From positions 1 to 38,704 of IMG/VR virus record IMGVR_UViG_3300013094_000128: 38,704 nt of DNA; one strand, given 5' to 3'. A model generated the notes under the pieces. It was given only the letters and a program-made list of their open reading frames with translations. It ran no database searches and was not told where the DNA came from. Made by a program: the position numbers and the translations under genes. This document shows, piece by piece, positions 7,782-15,712 of this stretch (the first letter of the stretch is position 1; each line of letters begins with the position of its first letter). The DNA comes from a virus.

Positions 7782-8757
7782 AAAAATTCATAATAACCTG
7801 ATCGGCATTTTTTAACTTAGCACGTGGAGCATAATCTTCCAGTTTAAGTTTTCGCCATAACATGGGTTGATAATAAAACCGTTGCACATCTCGCAAATAC
7901 TGTTCGTTCCAATCGTGCATAATTTTTGGCACTCTTTCGGTAGCATTGAGATTAATGTATGCTTGTGGCAATGGTTCGCAACCTAATTCTATAATCTTTC
8001 TGCACCGATAGATACATTGCTCAATTGGTTCGTGTCCAATCATACAATAAGCCCTTATCTTCTTTTTACTAAACGCCTGAACGGTCTTTACAGCCTCTAT
8101 AAACTGCTTTTCTTCACCAATTTCGTCAAATCCGATACGCCACCATCTTAAGGGTAACTTATCAAATAGCTTTACTGTTTTTTCATCAATACCGTTTGGC
8201 TCAAATCCACTATTACAATCAACCGAACTAATTTTTTCAGACAAATACCTATCTACAATGTATTCTTTGTAATCCCACGGAATTTGAGATAAGTTATTGT
8301 CCATCAATACCTTTGCCGGGTTACTTGCTTTATTAAGTGTAACAGTATGCCCCTCTATTCGCGGAACGGTGCAAAAGAAGCAATTTTGAACACATCCCCT
8401 TGTAAAGTACACCATCTTAAAACGTCCGTAAACAGCTTCTAAATCGCTTTGTATTTTATAATGAGGTTCTATTCCGGTTTCCTTTTTTATGTAATTGTGT
8501 AGCTGTTGCGTACCGCCGCCGCCGATCATAACCATGCGCCCCATGCCGAGAGCTATTTTTGCTTCTTTAATAGCTAATTCAACATCCCATGAAAAAATAA
8601 CTGATAAACAAACCCCATCAAAATCTTGATGAAATATATCTGTAACAGACCTAACCTCTACTGCATTTGACCCGTAAAAAATCTTCATTTTTTCGATTGC
8701 CAAATTGTAATGAGGAAACGAGCAATTAATCAGAAGTATTTTTTTACCATGTATCAT
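7780..8757 (-). CDS. radical SAM protein
   Basis: A 325-residue enzyme. Residues 118-130 read YFTRGCVQNCFFC, the CxxxCxxC motif (C122, C126, C129) that binds the [4Fe-4S] cluster for S-adenosylmethionine cleavage. The first 110 residues resemble a B12-binding-type Rossmann domain (KILLINCSFPHYN, DFDGVCLSVIFSWD, VMIGGGGTQ), as in MiaB/BchE-like radical SAM proteins, though no DxHxxG cobalamin motif is seen. The substrate is unknown; phage radical SAM enzymes may act in nucleotide or nucleic-acid modification. It is preceded by a 50-codon gene with an ATGA overlap. Confidence 0.8.
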   Translation of the reverse strand: MIHGKKILLINCSFPHYNLAIEKMKIFYGSNAVEVRSVTDIFHQDFDGVCLSVIFSWDVELAIKEAKIALGMGRMVMIGGGGTQQLHNYIKKETGIEPHYKIQSDLEAVYGRFKMVYFTRGCVQNCFFCTVPRIEGHTVTLNKASNPAKVLMDNNLSQIPWDYKEYIVDRYLSEKISSVDCNSGFEPNGIDEKTVKLFDKLPLRWWRIGFDEIGEEKQFIEAVKTVQAFSKKKIRAYCMIGHEPIEQCIYRCRKIIELGCEPLPQAYINLNATERVPKIMHDWNEQYLRDVQRFYYQPMLWRKLKLEDYAPRAKLKNADQVIMNF

Positions 8758-8906
8758 TTGCTTACGAGTTGAGATAAAGCCTGATTGAATGTAACCCCTG
8801 CAACCGTTTCTATATCGGTTGCCAGTTCACGAAGCACAGCAAATAGCCGTTGCTTTTGTTCGGATGTAAAAAATGCGTTATCAAGCGATTGTTCAAATAG
8901 GGTCAT
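8754..8906 (-). CDS. small hypothetical protein (50 aa)
   Basis: A 50-codon frame starting MTLFEQSLDNAFFTSEQKQR and ending QALSQLVSK. Its stop shares ATGA with the start of the radical SAM gene, and it begins about 20 bases after the end of the upstream gene, filling the gap exactly. It is predicted helical and soluble. No family recognised; the coupling suggests co-expression with, and possibly a link to, the radical SAM enzyme. Confidence 0.6.
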   Translation of the reverse strand: MTLFEQSLDNAFFTSEQKQRLFAVLRELATDIETVAGVTFNQALSQLVSK

Positions 8907-8925
8907 ATCTCTTTCTTTTTATGTG

Positions 8926-9270
8926 TTAATGATTGGTGTTGTACCATTGAATGAATTGAACTACGGCTTGGTAAACGGCCTCGATTGGCAGTTCACCTTT
9001 TTTATCTAAATATTGAATATAAATCAAGTTATTAGGTGTTATTATTGAAACACAATCCTGATCTATTGATTGCCTCCATTGGATACCGTACTCTTGCATC
9101 CCCCATTGAAGAATTTTAATCCATACGGGCATAAGCCAGTCCCATGAAGTATCATATTTTAGTTCATCTACAAAATAGCTTTTTTGCATAACGTTTCTTC
9201 GCAGTCCTACTGGTGTTATATTTATAACACAAAACTCCGCTATCATCTTGTTACTATCTTCCATTTTCAT
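8926..9270 (-). CDS. conserved Bacteroidota phage hypothetical protein
   Basis: A 114-residue protein with TSWDWLMPVWIKI in the middle and ELPIEAVYQAVVQFIQWYN at the end, a pattern I recognise from many small Bacteroidota phage/prophage proteins of unknown function. The start overlaps the end of the upstream gene by 17 bases; a Met at residue 3 or 9 could be the real start. Confidence 0.65.
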   Translation of the reverse strand: MKMEDSNKMIAEFCVINITPVGLRRNVMQKSYFVDELKYDTSWDWLMPVWIKILQWGMQEYGIQWRQSIDQDCVSIITPNNLIYIQYLDKKGELPIEAVYQAVVQFIQWYNTNH

Positions 9271-9676
9271 CTTGTAAACAGGTTAATTTGTTCAATGCAA
9301 GGCCGGATTCCAAAAGGCCGAATACGTCAAAGTGGTGCTTTACCAGTATCTCAAATTGCCAATAAGGTAATTCGTTTATGGCGTTCAATTTTACGCTGGT
9401 ATATGCACCCTGATATTCAAATATTTCCTTGTCAGCTTCACTATCGTTGAACTCACTTAAAGGAATGAGTAAGGGTTTGATTAATTTGCTTTTTACCCCA
9501 ATAATCACTTGCTGAGATTCTTCGCCCTGTGTAATCAAAACATGAATACCGGGGAATGATTTTTTTGAATCACCAAGCATTGCAAGTTCCCATAATTTTT
9601 TAGGTTTAGTTTTCCAAAAGAACTTCAACTCATAAGGCAAATAAGCCGCTAAGTGTTTAATTTCCAGTTTTTTCAT
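9254..9676 (-). CDS. conserved Bacteroidota phage hypothetical protein
   Basis: A 140-residue protein with KHLAAYLPYELKFFW at the start, IKPLLIPLSEF in the middle and ELPYWQFEILVKHHFDVFGL near the end; this combination is widespread in Bacteroidota prophages, with no known function. It overlaps the upstream gene by 4 bases (ATGA). Confidence 0.65.
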   Translation of the reverse strand: MKKLEIKHLAAYLPYELKFFWKTKPKKLWELAMLGDSKKSFPGIHVLITQGEESQQVIIGVKSKLIKPLLIPLSEFNDSEADKEIFEYQGAYTSVKLNAINELPYWQFEILVKHHFDVFGLLESGLALNKLTCLQDENGR

Positions 9677-9972
9677 CTTGTTGGGGGGTTATAAATTGCC
9701 AATTCAATTAATCTAAGAATGCCACGTATTGTGCTTTGTGATTCTTTGATAGAGTTTCGGTCGGAGAAAGCAATTTCATCTTCCATGCTTTTGAATAAAC
9801 CCTTCAACCTCTCAACCTCTTGCTGAAGTTCGGCTGTTTGTTGGGTGGCGTAGGATTCCATTGCTTCGAGAACGTCATCATGTGAATATGCAGGGATATT
9901 CTGTCCATTTTCGTCAAGTACCGGATAAAACCCTTTTATGCAATCGCTAATTATTCTCTCTTTACTTTTCAT
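9673..9972 (-). CDS. hypothetical coiled-coil protein
   Basis: A 99-residue protein. The centre (TQQTAELQQEVERLKGLF) is a clear heptad-type coiled coil; the start (RIISDCIKGFYPVLDENGQ) is charged. It overlaps the upstream membrane-protein gene by 11 bases. No family can be named. The coiled coil suggests an oligomer. Confidence 0.55.
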   Translation of the reverse strand: MKSKERIISDCIKGFYPVLDENGQNIPAYSHDDVLEAMESYATQQTAELQQEVERLKGLFKSMEDEIAFSDRNSIKESQSTIRGILRLIELAIYNPPTR

Positions 9973-10249
9973 GGCTGGGGTTATTCATGAATTGATAGAT
10001 GTCATAGTATTTGTTCACACTGTCTCTGAAGCGATTGAACTTACCAGCGTTATTTACATATTTCAGGCAACTGTCTTTAAAGTCGGCCTGAACCGATGCT
10101 ATTTCACGGTTTTTTTCGCTTAAATAATCACACGTAAAAGCAGTTTTTATAGGCTGTCCACCGATTACCAGCATTGTTAAACAGACTACACCAAAAACAA
10201 CAAAGGGAGAAATAATGCCTATCAGGTAGGCTTGTAGATTTATCTTCAT
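9962..10249 (-). CDS. small membrane protein
   Basis: A 95-residue protein with one hydrophobic segment near the N-terminus (about residues 7-30, YLIGIISPFVVFGVVCLTML) followed by a polar, charged domain. It looks like a single-pass inner-membrane protein with most of its mass on one side. It shares ATGA with the upstream membrane protein, and together with the 29-residue peptide makes a run of three membrane proteins just after a DGR target gene. Confidence 0.55.
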   Translation of the reverse strand: MKINLQAYLIGIISPFVVFGVVCLTMLVIGGQPIKTAFTCDYLSEKNREIASVQADFKDSCLKYVNNAGKFNRFRDSVNKYYDIYQFMNNPSHEK

Positions 10250-10464
10250 CGCTTAGCCTCCTTTTCATCCATGTTTTGATCAAAGGCGGCCTCATACCAT
10301 TTTCCGGTATTACACTGATCTTTGAGGCTGTCAATTACCAGACTGTCGCGGGTCGCAAGTGCCGCTTTTTCGCGCATTACCTGGTTCTTTTGAATGTGTT
10401 CCAGAAACCACATGCCCATCAGTATAGCTACTATACAGATTAGCGAAAAATTGCTGATTTTCAT
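10246..10464 (-). CDS. small membrane protein
   Basis: A 72-residue protein with an N-terminal membrane helix (about residues 4-21, SNFSLICIVAILMGMWF) and a charged tail. It could be a single-pass protein; the tail (KNQVMREKAALATRDSL) is helical. The size and layout are reminiscent of Rz-type spanins, but it lies in the early region and has no lipobox partner, so I leave it unnamed. Confidence 0.55.
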   Translation of the reverse strand: MKISNFSLICIVAILMGMWFLEHIQKNQVMREKAALATRDSLVIDSLKDQCNTGKWYEAAFDQNMDEKEAKR

Positions 10465-10467
10465 AAG

Positions 10468-10557
10468 TTACTTTATTGGCCCCAGCCAGATAAAAAGAAT
10501 AGTGGTGATCACAACCAGTATCCCCACTACTGTCCAAAATTTAGTTTGCTCGTTCAT
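10468..10557 (-). CDS. 29-residue membrane peptide
   Basis: A short frame starting 1 base after the TGA of the distal DGR target gene and ending 3 bases before the next gene. It encodes MNEQTKFWTV followed by a hydrophobic stretch (VGILVVITTILFIWLG), a clear single membrane helix. The tight spacing supports expression. No family recognised. Confidence 0.5.
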   Translation of the reverse strand: MNEQTKFWTVVGILVVITTILFIWLGPIK

Positions 10558-10558
10558 A

Positions 10559-10942
10559 TCACAGCGTCATAAAATCTGCATAATATTTTTTGAACTCTTC
10601 AGCGCCTTCACGAGCTAATTTGTATGTGCGATATTCAAGGCGGGACCCGACGAGCGAATTCGAGAGACCGTAATCGTAGTCGCCGTACGAAAGACCGAGA
10701 CCCGAAGAGTCTTTGTTATTTTTATAAAACCACGGATAATAATGGCGCTCCGATCCATCGTGTACTGGAGTCCATACTTTGCCATCAATTAAATTTTTGG
10801 CTTTTATGCAGATAGTAAGCCGGTGAAATGCATCTTCAGCTACTAAGTCAGCATCTATTTTGTCTTTCAGCGCAGGGCGCGGGGTAATCCCTAAAAGCTC
10901 ACAAGCTTTCGAATAAGGATTTTGATTTTGGTTATTGCTCAT
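10559..10942 (-). CDS. DGR target protein, distal copy (VR3)
   Basis: A 127-residue protein related to the two targets beside the retroelement: helical N-terminus with ACELLGITP, then HYYPWF (about 67-72), then a variable stretch (residues 79-101) starting SSGLGLSY and ending VGSR, then a conserved helical tail. DNA at 10640-10706 matches the template repeat except at 8 sites, all template adenines. The variable residues here read GDYDYGLSNSL. There is no signal peptide. It sits about 13.6 kb from the template and reverse transcriptase, so it would be diversified in trans. The family role is unknown; a ligand- or protein-binding variable surface is inferred from DGR biology. Confidence 0.85.
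   Translation of the reverse strand: MSNNQNQNPYSKACELLGITPRPALKDKIDADLVAEDAFHRLTICIKAKNLIDGKVWTPVHDGSERHYYPWFYKNNKDSSGLGLSYGDYDYGLSNSLVGSRLEYRTYKLAREGAEEFKKYYADFMTL
10640..10706 (-). repeat. DGR variable repeat VR3
   Basis: 67 bases aligned without gaps to the template repeat at 24220-24286. Eight differences, all where the template coding strand has A. Its 3' boundary in coding sense is the G/C tract GTCGGGTCCCGC followed by CTT, the expected initiation-of-mutagenic-homology position. The 10-base block at 10671-10680 is unchanged from the template. Confidence 0.9.
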
Positions 10943-10954
10943 ATTGATTATTTT

Positions 10955-11155
10955 TTAATTGTTTTCAAAGTTTTTTGTAGTGTGTGAATCCCGTAATGCG
11001 ATACTGGCCGTGTCTCTAAAATCGGCCAGTTTGCCGTAGAGGTCCATCATTCCTTCTGCGGAATCGACGTGCTTTATCACCAAGTCTTTTAACTCTTCAT
11101 ATTGATCACTGATTTGCTCAATATATTTTTTGAATTTTTCGTCTGAAATTGCCAT
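10955..11155 (-). CDS. small helical protein
   Basis: A 66-residue, highly charged helical protein (KFKKYIEQISDQYEELKDL), possibly a coiled coil. It lies 12 bases upstream of the distal DGR target. I considered an Avd role (Avd is a helical bundle near 120 residues), but this is too short to support it. No family recognised. Confidence 0.5.
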   Translation of the reverse strand: MAISDEKFKKYIEQISDQYEELKDLVIKHVDSAEGMMDLYGKLADFRDTASIALRDSHTTKNFENN

Positions 11156-11167
11156 CGTTACTTAATT

Positions 11168-11494
11168 TTATTTTTCCATTGTACCTTCAGTTGGATATCC
11201 AACTGCAATAAATCCTCGCTCCAATTCACTTATGATATATCTCAAGTTCTCAGCGCTGTCGCGGAAACCTTTTTCATGCGCATGATGTATGTTCCCTATT
11301 AAACCTTGCACAAATGCCTGTGTTAATGCATGGCTTCCGCCTTTAGTTGGCAATCCACGATGATCATTATATTGTGATTGATCAAGATTTTTTGACACTT
11401 CCAATCTGAAATCTGTCGCTACATGGGTTGACTTTTGCGAACCTGGTTCGTAATCAGCCGTTACGGTTACTATGCCGGTAATTTTATATCTCAT
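11168..11494 (-). CDS. hypothetical protein
   Basis: A 108-residue soluble protein with a beta-type N-terminus (RYKITGIVTVTADYEPG) and a helical second half with several His (IGNIHHAHEKGF). No known motif. It lies 9 bases after DnaB, in the same operon. Confidence 0.5.
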   Translation of the reverse strand: MRYKITGIVTVTADYEPGSQKSTHVATDFRLEVSKNLDQSQYNDHRGLPTKGGSHALTQAFVQGLIGNIHHAHEKGFRDSAENLRYIISELERGFIAVGYPTEGTMEK

Positions 11495-11503
11495 ATTTAT
11501 TTT

Positions 11504-13045
11504 TTAAAAAGGTTCGTCGTCTGCTTCATCGGTTTTGTTTGGCCGAATGATAAAATTGCTATTCGGGTCAAATTGAGTAGATGGGTTTAAGTTTCGGAAG
11601 GCATTATGATCAGTGGAATAGCTGTTAGTGTCCAGATCCATAAACTTCACATACTTGCCAATGAATTTGAGGCGTACTATTCCAGTTTCCCCGTTACGGT
11701 GTTTGGCAATGATTACCTCACCAACGCCCTGGGTAGGCATACCGTTTTCGTCTTCTGTAAGTCCGTAGTATTCTGGCCGGTAAAGGAATAGCACCATATC
11801 CGCATCCTGCTCAATGGACCCCGATTCGCGTAGATCTGAAAGCTGCGGACGTTTTGATGATCCTGGTCTGCTTTCAACGGCCCGGCTCAATTGCGATAGT
11901 GCAATCACCGGTACGTCTAATTCTTTTGCCACAGATTTTAACGCCCGGGAAATAGCCCCAATTTCCTGCTCCCTATTACCGCCTTTCCCGTCAGTTTTTC
12001 CTTGCATCAGCTGCAAATAGTCAACAATGATCAGCTGTATATCGTGCTGAGATTTTAAGCGCCTGCATTTGGCTCTAAACTCAAAAATGCTTAATGCCGG
12101 AGTATCGTCAATAATTAACGGCGATTGATCAAGGCGCCCGATTTTGTTATGGATCTGACTCCATTCCCAATCTTCCAATTGACCTTTGCGTATTTTTTCC
12201 TGCTCTATTTCTGCCTCTCCCGATACCAAACGATTTGTAAGCTGCACCGAAGACATTTCAAGTGAAAAAACTACTACCGGCTTATTAAAATCAACCGCAG
12301 CATTGCGGGCGCAGGTTAATACAAAAGCCGTTTTACCCATAGCCGGCCGCGCTGCGATTATTATTAAATCTGATTTTTGCCAGCCAGAAGTGTATCGATC
12401 GAGAGAAAGAAAACCAGAAGGTATACCGGTAAGGCCGTCCTTCTTGTCTTTAAGCAACTCAATATTGGCCAATGTTTCCCTAAGCAAATCATCAACCATC
12501 CTGGCATCTCTTCGTAAATTGCTTTGGCCTACGTCAAATAAACACTTCTCAGCATAATCAAGCAGGTCGAGTACGTCGGTGGTGTCTTCATAAGCATTGT
12601 TGATTACGTCCGTCGAAATCCTGATCAATTCCCGCTGGATAAATTTTTGCAGGATGATCCTGGAATGATATTCAATGTTAGCAGCTGATGCAACGCGTTC
12701 TGTTAATTGGGTAATGTAATAAGCTCCACCAATCATTTCCAATTCGCCTTTTTGGCGAAGCTGCGCGGTCACAGTTAAAATATCGATCGGTAAACTTTTC
12801 TCAAAAAGAAAGCGAATAGCCGCAAATATTTTCTGATGATTATCCTTATAAAAAACCTCAGGTTTTAAAATATCAATGACCGATGATAATGCATCCCTTT
12901 CGAGCATCAGGCCGCCTAATACAGCTTCTTCCAGGTCAGTAGCCTGAGGCGGAAGTTTTCCCATACCTGAGTATGGGGTAGGATTGGATATTCTAGATCT
13001 CCTATCCTTGTTGGTTGTTTTATTGTTTTCGTTTTCCAAAATCAT
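11504..13045 (-). CDS. dnaB: replicative DNA helicase, DnaB family
   Basis: A 513-residue helicase. DnaB N-terminal domain at about 30-140 (PPQATDLEEAVLGGLML); RecA-like C-terminal domain with Walker A ARPAMGKT (232-239), Walker B IIVDYLQLM (339-347) and a downstream SQLSRAVESR and DADMVLFLYRP. The length matches bacterial DnaB. Together with the initiator gene 4 bases upstream it forms the phage replication module: the initiator opens the origin and loads this hexameric helicase. No separate loader of DnaC type is visible nearby. Confidence 0.93.
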   Translation of the reverse strand: MILENENNKTTNKDRRSRISNPTPYSGMGKLPPQATDLEEAVLGGLMLERDALSSVIDILKPEVFYKDNHQKIFAAIRFLFEKSLPIDILTVTAQLRQKGELEMIGGAYYITQLTERVASAANIEYHSRIILQKFIQRELIRISTDVINNAYEDTTDVLDLLDYAEKCLFDVGQSNLRRDARMVDDLLRETLANIELLKDKKDGLTGIPSGFLSLDRYTSGWQKSDLIIIAARPAMGKTAFVLTCARNAAVDFNKPVVVFSLEMSSVQLTNRLVSGEAEIEQEKIRKGQLEDWEWSQIHNKIGRLDQSPLIIDDTPALSIFEFRAKCRRLKSQHDIQLIIVDYLQLMQGKTDGKGGNREQEIGAISRALKSVAKELDVPVIALSQLSRAVESRPGSSKRPQLSDLRESGSIEQDADMVLFLYRPEYYGLTEDENGMPTQGVGEVIIAKHRNGETGIVRLKFIGKYVKFMDLDTNSYSTDHNAFRNLNPSTQFDPNSNFIIRPNKTDEADDEPF

Positions 13046-13049
13046 CGTT

Positions 13050-13919
13050 TTAGTTTTGTTTTACCCATTCGGTGGTATTGCCGAGTGTGTTCTGTTTGGC
13101 AGTAAAACCAAGTTTTCTTAAATGAGCCCAATACCCGGCTAAATCTTTCGTTTCAAGTTTTGCCTCATATTGCCTGCTGTAATAATCCGGATGACCTTTA
13201 TTTTCAATTTTGTTCGGACCATTTCCTGGAATTATCTCGTCATTCCATCGTTGCTGATTTAAAAATGTTTCAGGAAATGGCTGAAACTGTTTATCTGAAA
13301 ATTGGGCTTTCCAAGCTGGGAGGATGCTTAATATTTGGTTTTGAACATCTATTTTTAAAGCCATCCATTTTTTACAAACAGCCTTTTTATCGCCAACTTT
13401 TTTGCCATATAAATTCCAAAAATTTTCGAAATCGATTCCATTATATATTTTATTACCTATACCATTACCTATACCTATGGGGCTTAGAAGCCCCTTTGAA
13501 GCCCCATGATTTTCACTTGATTTTATATCTTTTTCACTTAGCTTTATCTCGTTGTTAACCAGCTTTAAAAGATCAATCGAAAATTTTTCTTTGTAATTCT
13601 CAAAGCGCTTAAAAATGCCTATGTGAGCTTTATTTTCGGGATTTAAGGGCAAATTCTTTTGGTGTTTAATGAAGTTTTTAAGGAATAAAACACGCCTATC
13701 ATTTGATAAAATGTAGCCCCTTTCAAGCCCCTTCAAAGCCCCTTTAACTTCACTTTCATTTAAACCCAGGTCAAAGCTTAATTTTCGTGTTGATAACTCG
13801 AAAAATCCGCCCAAATCACAGTTATCGCATAGGTATAAAAACATCAATTTTTGATGTGCATTAAGGTCGATGAACCATTCATCTGACCATTTTGAAGTGT
13901 CAGAAAATCTATAAGCCAT
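13050..13919 (-). CDS. phage replication initiator / replisome organiser
   Basis: A 289-residue protein. N-terminal winged-helix-like DNA-binding part (WFIDLNAHQKLMFLYLCDN, then LSFDLGLNESEV); flexible middle with a Gly-Ile repeat (PIGIGNGIGN, about 147-156); C-terminal DnaT/DnaD-like part (FENFWNLYGKKVGDKKAV, then WKAQ and PETFLNQQRW). This is the build of phage O-type initiators that bind iterons and recruit DnaB. The gene itself holds two clusters of 11-bp-spaced repeats (13479-13505 and 13713-13745), as expected for a lambda-like origin inside the initiator gene. Confidence 0.78.
   Translation of the reverse strand: MAYRFSDTSKWSDEWFIDLNAHQKLMFLYLCDNCDLGGFFELSTRKLSFDLGLNESEVKGALKGLERGYILSNDRRVLFLKNFIKHQKNLPLNPENKAHIGIFKRFENYKEKFSIDLLKLVNNEIKLSEKDIKSSENHGASKGLLSPIGIGNGIGNKIYNGIDFENFWNLYGKKVGDKKAVCKKWMALKIDVQNQILSILPAWKAQFSDKQFQPFPETFLNQQRWNDEIIPGNGPNKIENKGHPDYYSRQYEAKLETKDLAGYWAHLRKLGFTAKQNTLGNTTEWVKQN
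13452..13475. repeat. 12-bp tandem repeat (2 copies)
   Basis: ATTACCTATACC occurs twice without a gap, encoding the Gly-Ile-Asn repeat of the initiator. It borders an A+T-rich stretch (13441-13455) and the iteron cluster at 13479. It may be part of an origin unwinding region or just a low-complexity linker, which is common in phage replication proteins. Confidence 0.6.
13479..13505. repeat. origin-like iterons, cluster A
   Basis: GGGGCTT, two bases, AAGCCCC forms a perfect 16-bp inverted repeat at 13479-13494, and a second AAGCCCC follows exactly 11 bases later (13499-13505). The repeats fall in different codon frames of the initiator gene, which argues for DNA-level function. Candidate initiator-binding sites. 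Confidence 0.55.
13713..13745. repeat. origin-like iterons, cluster B
   Basis: AGCCCC occurs at 13715, 13726 and 13737, a strict 11-bp period (about one helical turn), with flanks close to AAAGGGGCTTG in coding sense. The motif is the same as in cluster A. Together the clusters resemble iterons of a phage replication origin located within the initiator gene. Confidence 0.55.
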
Positions 13920-13920
13920 A

Positions 13921-14655
13921 TTAATATACCGCCTTAAAAATGAATTGAAAAAGGTCTTCTGGTTCTTCTACGGTCTTGCAAAACGCTATTAAATCATCCA
14001 TATCTAAACCAGCTTTATAGTAATCGAGCATACTTTCATGAATGTCACTTTCATGAAAATCAACTCTTCTGTTTCTCAATATTCCTTTTGCATAAGCAAT
14101 TTTTTGCAGGTGTTTTGGTTGGGAAAGCATGTTGGCTATTGGCCCTATCTTGCGAAAACATTCCCAAAAATCATTGTCGTCGCTATATTGTTGAAAGGCT
14201 TTTTCGGTAGCAGAAATCGCTATCGCAAACCCGAATTTCTTTATAACTTTTTTTAAATTTTCCAGTGATTCGTCAATCACACGACTGCCAGTAATTTTTG
14301 ATATTAAGTCATTTACTGCCTGTGTTTCGTGATTTTTTAATTCATCTAAACCGGTTCGCCATTCAAGGATCATTTCCAATTGTTGGCGGCGAATATTTAA
14401 TTCTTCAATCTGCATTCTTTGTTTTTCCACAATAGATTTATCCGAAATTTCCCTATTGGATTTTCCTCTATTGCAATCGAAGCAACTCGTGATAAGATTC
14501 ATAATATCATCTTTTCCACCTTTTGAAACGGCGGTAATATGATCAATCTCAAGTATTCTATCGGGCGCTTTAGCTCCACAATACTGGCAGGTAAAATTGT
14601 CTCTCTTAAAGACTTCGAACCGGATTTTTTTAGATAATGACTTTCTTTGGGTCAT
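13921..14655 (-). CDS. HNH endonuclease
   Basis: A 244-residue protein. Residues 10-65 form a canonical HNH/zinc nuclease: CQYC (C23, C26), EIDHI (D38, H39), N53 and CFDC (C58, C61). The rest is helical, with a coiled coil (KQRMQIEELNIRRQQLEMIL). It could be a homing-type nuclease or a replication/packaging-linked nuclease; it lies immediately upstream of the initiator gene (1 base), so the whole is one message. The C-terminal part is not recognised. Confidence 0.8.
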   Translation of the reverse strand: MTQRKSLSKKIRFEVFKRDNFTCQYCGAKAPDRILEIDHITAVSKGGKDDIMNLITSCFDCNRGKSNREISDKSIVEKQRMQIEELNIRRQQLEMILEWRTGLDELKNHETQAVNDLISKITGSRVIDESLENLKKVIKKFGFAIAISATEKAFQQYSDDNDFWECFRKIGPIANMLSQPKHLQKIAYAKGILRNRRVDFHESDIHESMLDYYKAGLDMDDLIAFCKTVEEPEDLFQFIFKAVY

Positions 14656-14715
14656 GTTGTGATTAGTTTAAAATTTATTTTTCGGAAAAAGCATTTATAG
14701 GTAGATGGTTAAATA

Positions 14716-15255
14716 TCATTTTGCAGCGGCCACCTCCTTTCTGTTTAATGAATGCAATACCATATCGCAGATGGTTTCTGTAGCTGCTTTGATGCCTTGA
14801 TCTTTTGGTGCACCTTCCAATTCGGCACCGGTTAAAGCATAATCAATAGTATCGTAGATAGCTTGGTATAGTTCGGTCTGGTCTTCTAATTGAGGCGATT
14901 CAACTTCAATTTTTGCATTGCTCAGACCCAGCATTATTTCTTTGATCTGTGAGATTGGAAGACCAATAAAAAAGTGAAAAAGGGACCAGAGTTCAGCGGC
15001 ATATTCCTCAATGAAATCGATATCCTGAAAGCTGATCATCACCTTTTCATTGCGCTTTAAATTAGCCTGGATATCCTTAGCATCGCTTGCTATTCGCTTT
15101 GCGAATTGATTAACCAAAGGGTTTTTAAAATAAGCGTCGACAGTATCGGTAAGATGCTCGATCTTGATCATTTCAGCCATGATCGCCATAAACTGGACGG
15201 ATTTATAAATCCTAGCCTTTTTTTCGTCTGTCATTGTTGGGACTATGCGGTTCAT
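14716..15255 (-). CDS. hypothetical helical protein
   Basis: A 179-residue, mostly helical, acidic protein without recognisable motifs (VQFMAIMAEMIKIEHLTD, FIEEYAAELWSLFHFFIGL). Met8 is an alternative start. It lies in the run of ParB-like and DNA-binding genes feeding into the replication module; that context suggests a DNA-metabolism partner, without direct evidence. Confidence 0.5.
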   Translation of the reverse strand: MNRIVPTMTDEKKARIYKSVQFMAIMAEMIKIEHLTDTVDAYFKNPLVNQFAKRIASDAKDIQANLKRNEKVMISFQDIDFIEEYAAELWSLFHFFIGLPISQIKEIMLGLSNAKIEVESPQLEDQTELYQAIYDTIDYALTGAELEGAPKDQGIKAATETICDMVLHSLNRKEVAAAK

Positions 15256-15265
15256 GTTAAATAAT

Positions 15266-15706
15266 CTAAAACTGGTATGTTGGTGGCAGACTTTCGAACC
15301 GATCGAAAGTCTGCCGTTTGTACTTTGCTTTAATGGCTTCGATATCAGATCCCGGTTTTACATAGACCGTTGTTTTTTGATCAATTTTCACCGGTATTAA
15401 TTCCTGCAGGTTTATCTTGCGTGTTGGCAATGGCTTTTCTCTTGAATTTGCCTTTTTGCCTACTGTATAGTCAATTTCTGCAGGAGAGCCCTTTTCTGCT
15501 TCGTACTGCTTAATTTTTCGGGCCTTGGCAATTTCCCTCACCCGTTTACTGATTTCTCGCTCTTGCTTATCATTAGCAGCCTGGATAGCTTTCTCTTTCT
15601 TCTTTTTAGCCTTATCCCTCACCTTTTTAGGCACATATTCGCCATCATTTTGCTTGGCCATAATAGCCTGCAATTTTTGCTGAAGGAGATCCTGGTTAAA
15701 ATGCAT
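15266..15706 (-). CDS. basic hypothetical protein
   Basis: A 146-residue, very basic protein (KKVRDKAKKKKEKAIQ, SKRVREIAKARKIKQYEAEK) with a long charged helix in the first half and a beta-like end (KTTVYVKPGSD). Nucleic-acid binding is likely from charge alone. No family recognised. Confidence 0.5.
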   Translation of the reverse strand: MHFNQDLLQQKLQAIMAKQNDGEYVPKKVRDKAKKKKEKAIQAANDKQEREISKRVREIAKARKIKQYEAEKGSPAEIDYTVGKKANSREKPLPTRKINLQELIPVKIDQKTTVYVKPGSDIEAIKAKYKRQTFDRFESLPPTYQF

Positions 15707-15712
15707 TGGTCG

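Noticed and set aside
10246-10464. Rz-like spanin in the early region
   Set aside because: One N-terminal membrane helix and a charged tail fit loosely, but it has no lipoprotein partner and is not in the lysis cassette, where a better candidate exists.
10955-11155. Small helical protein as the missing Avd
   Set aside because: It has only 66 residues against about 120 for Avd, and lies beside the distal target rather than the template. There is no positive evidence beyond helicity.
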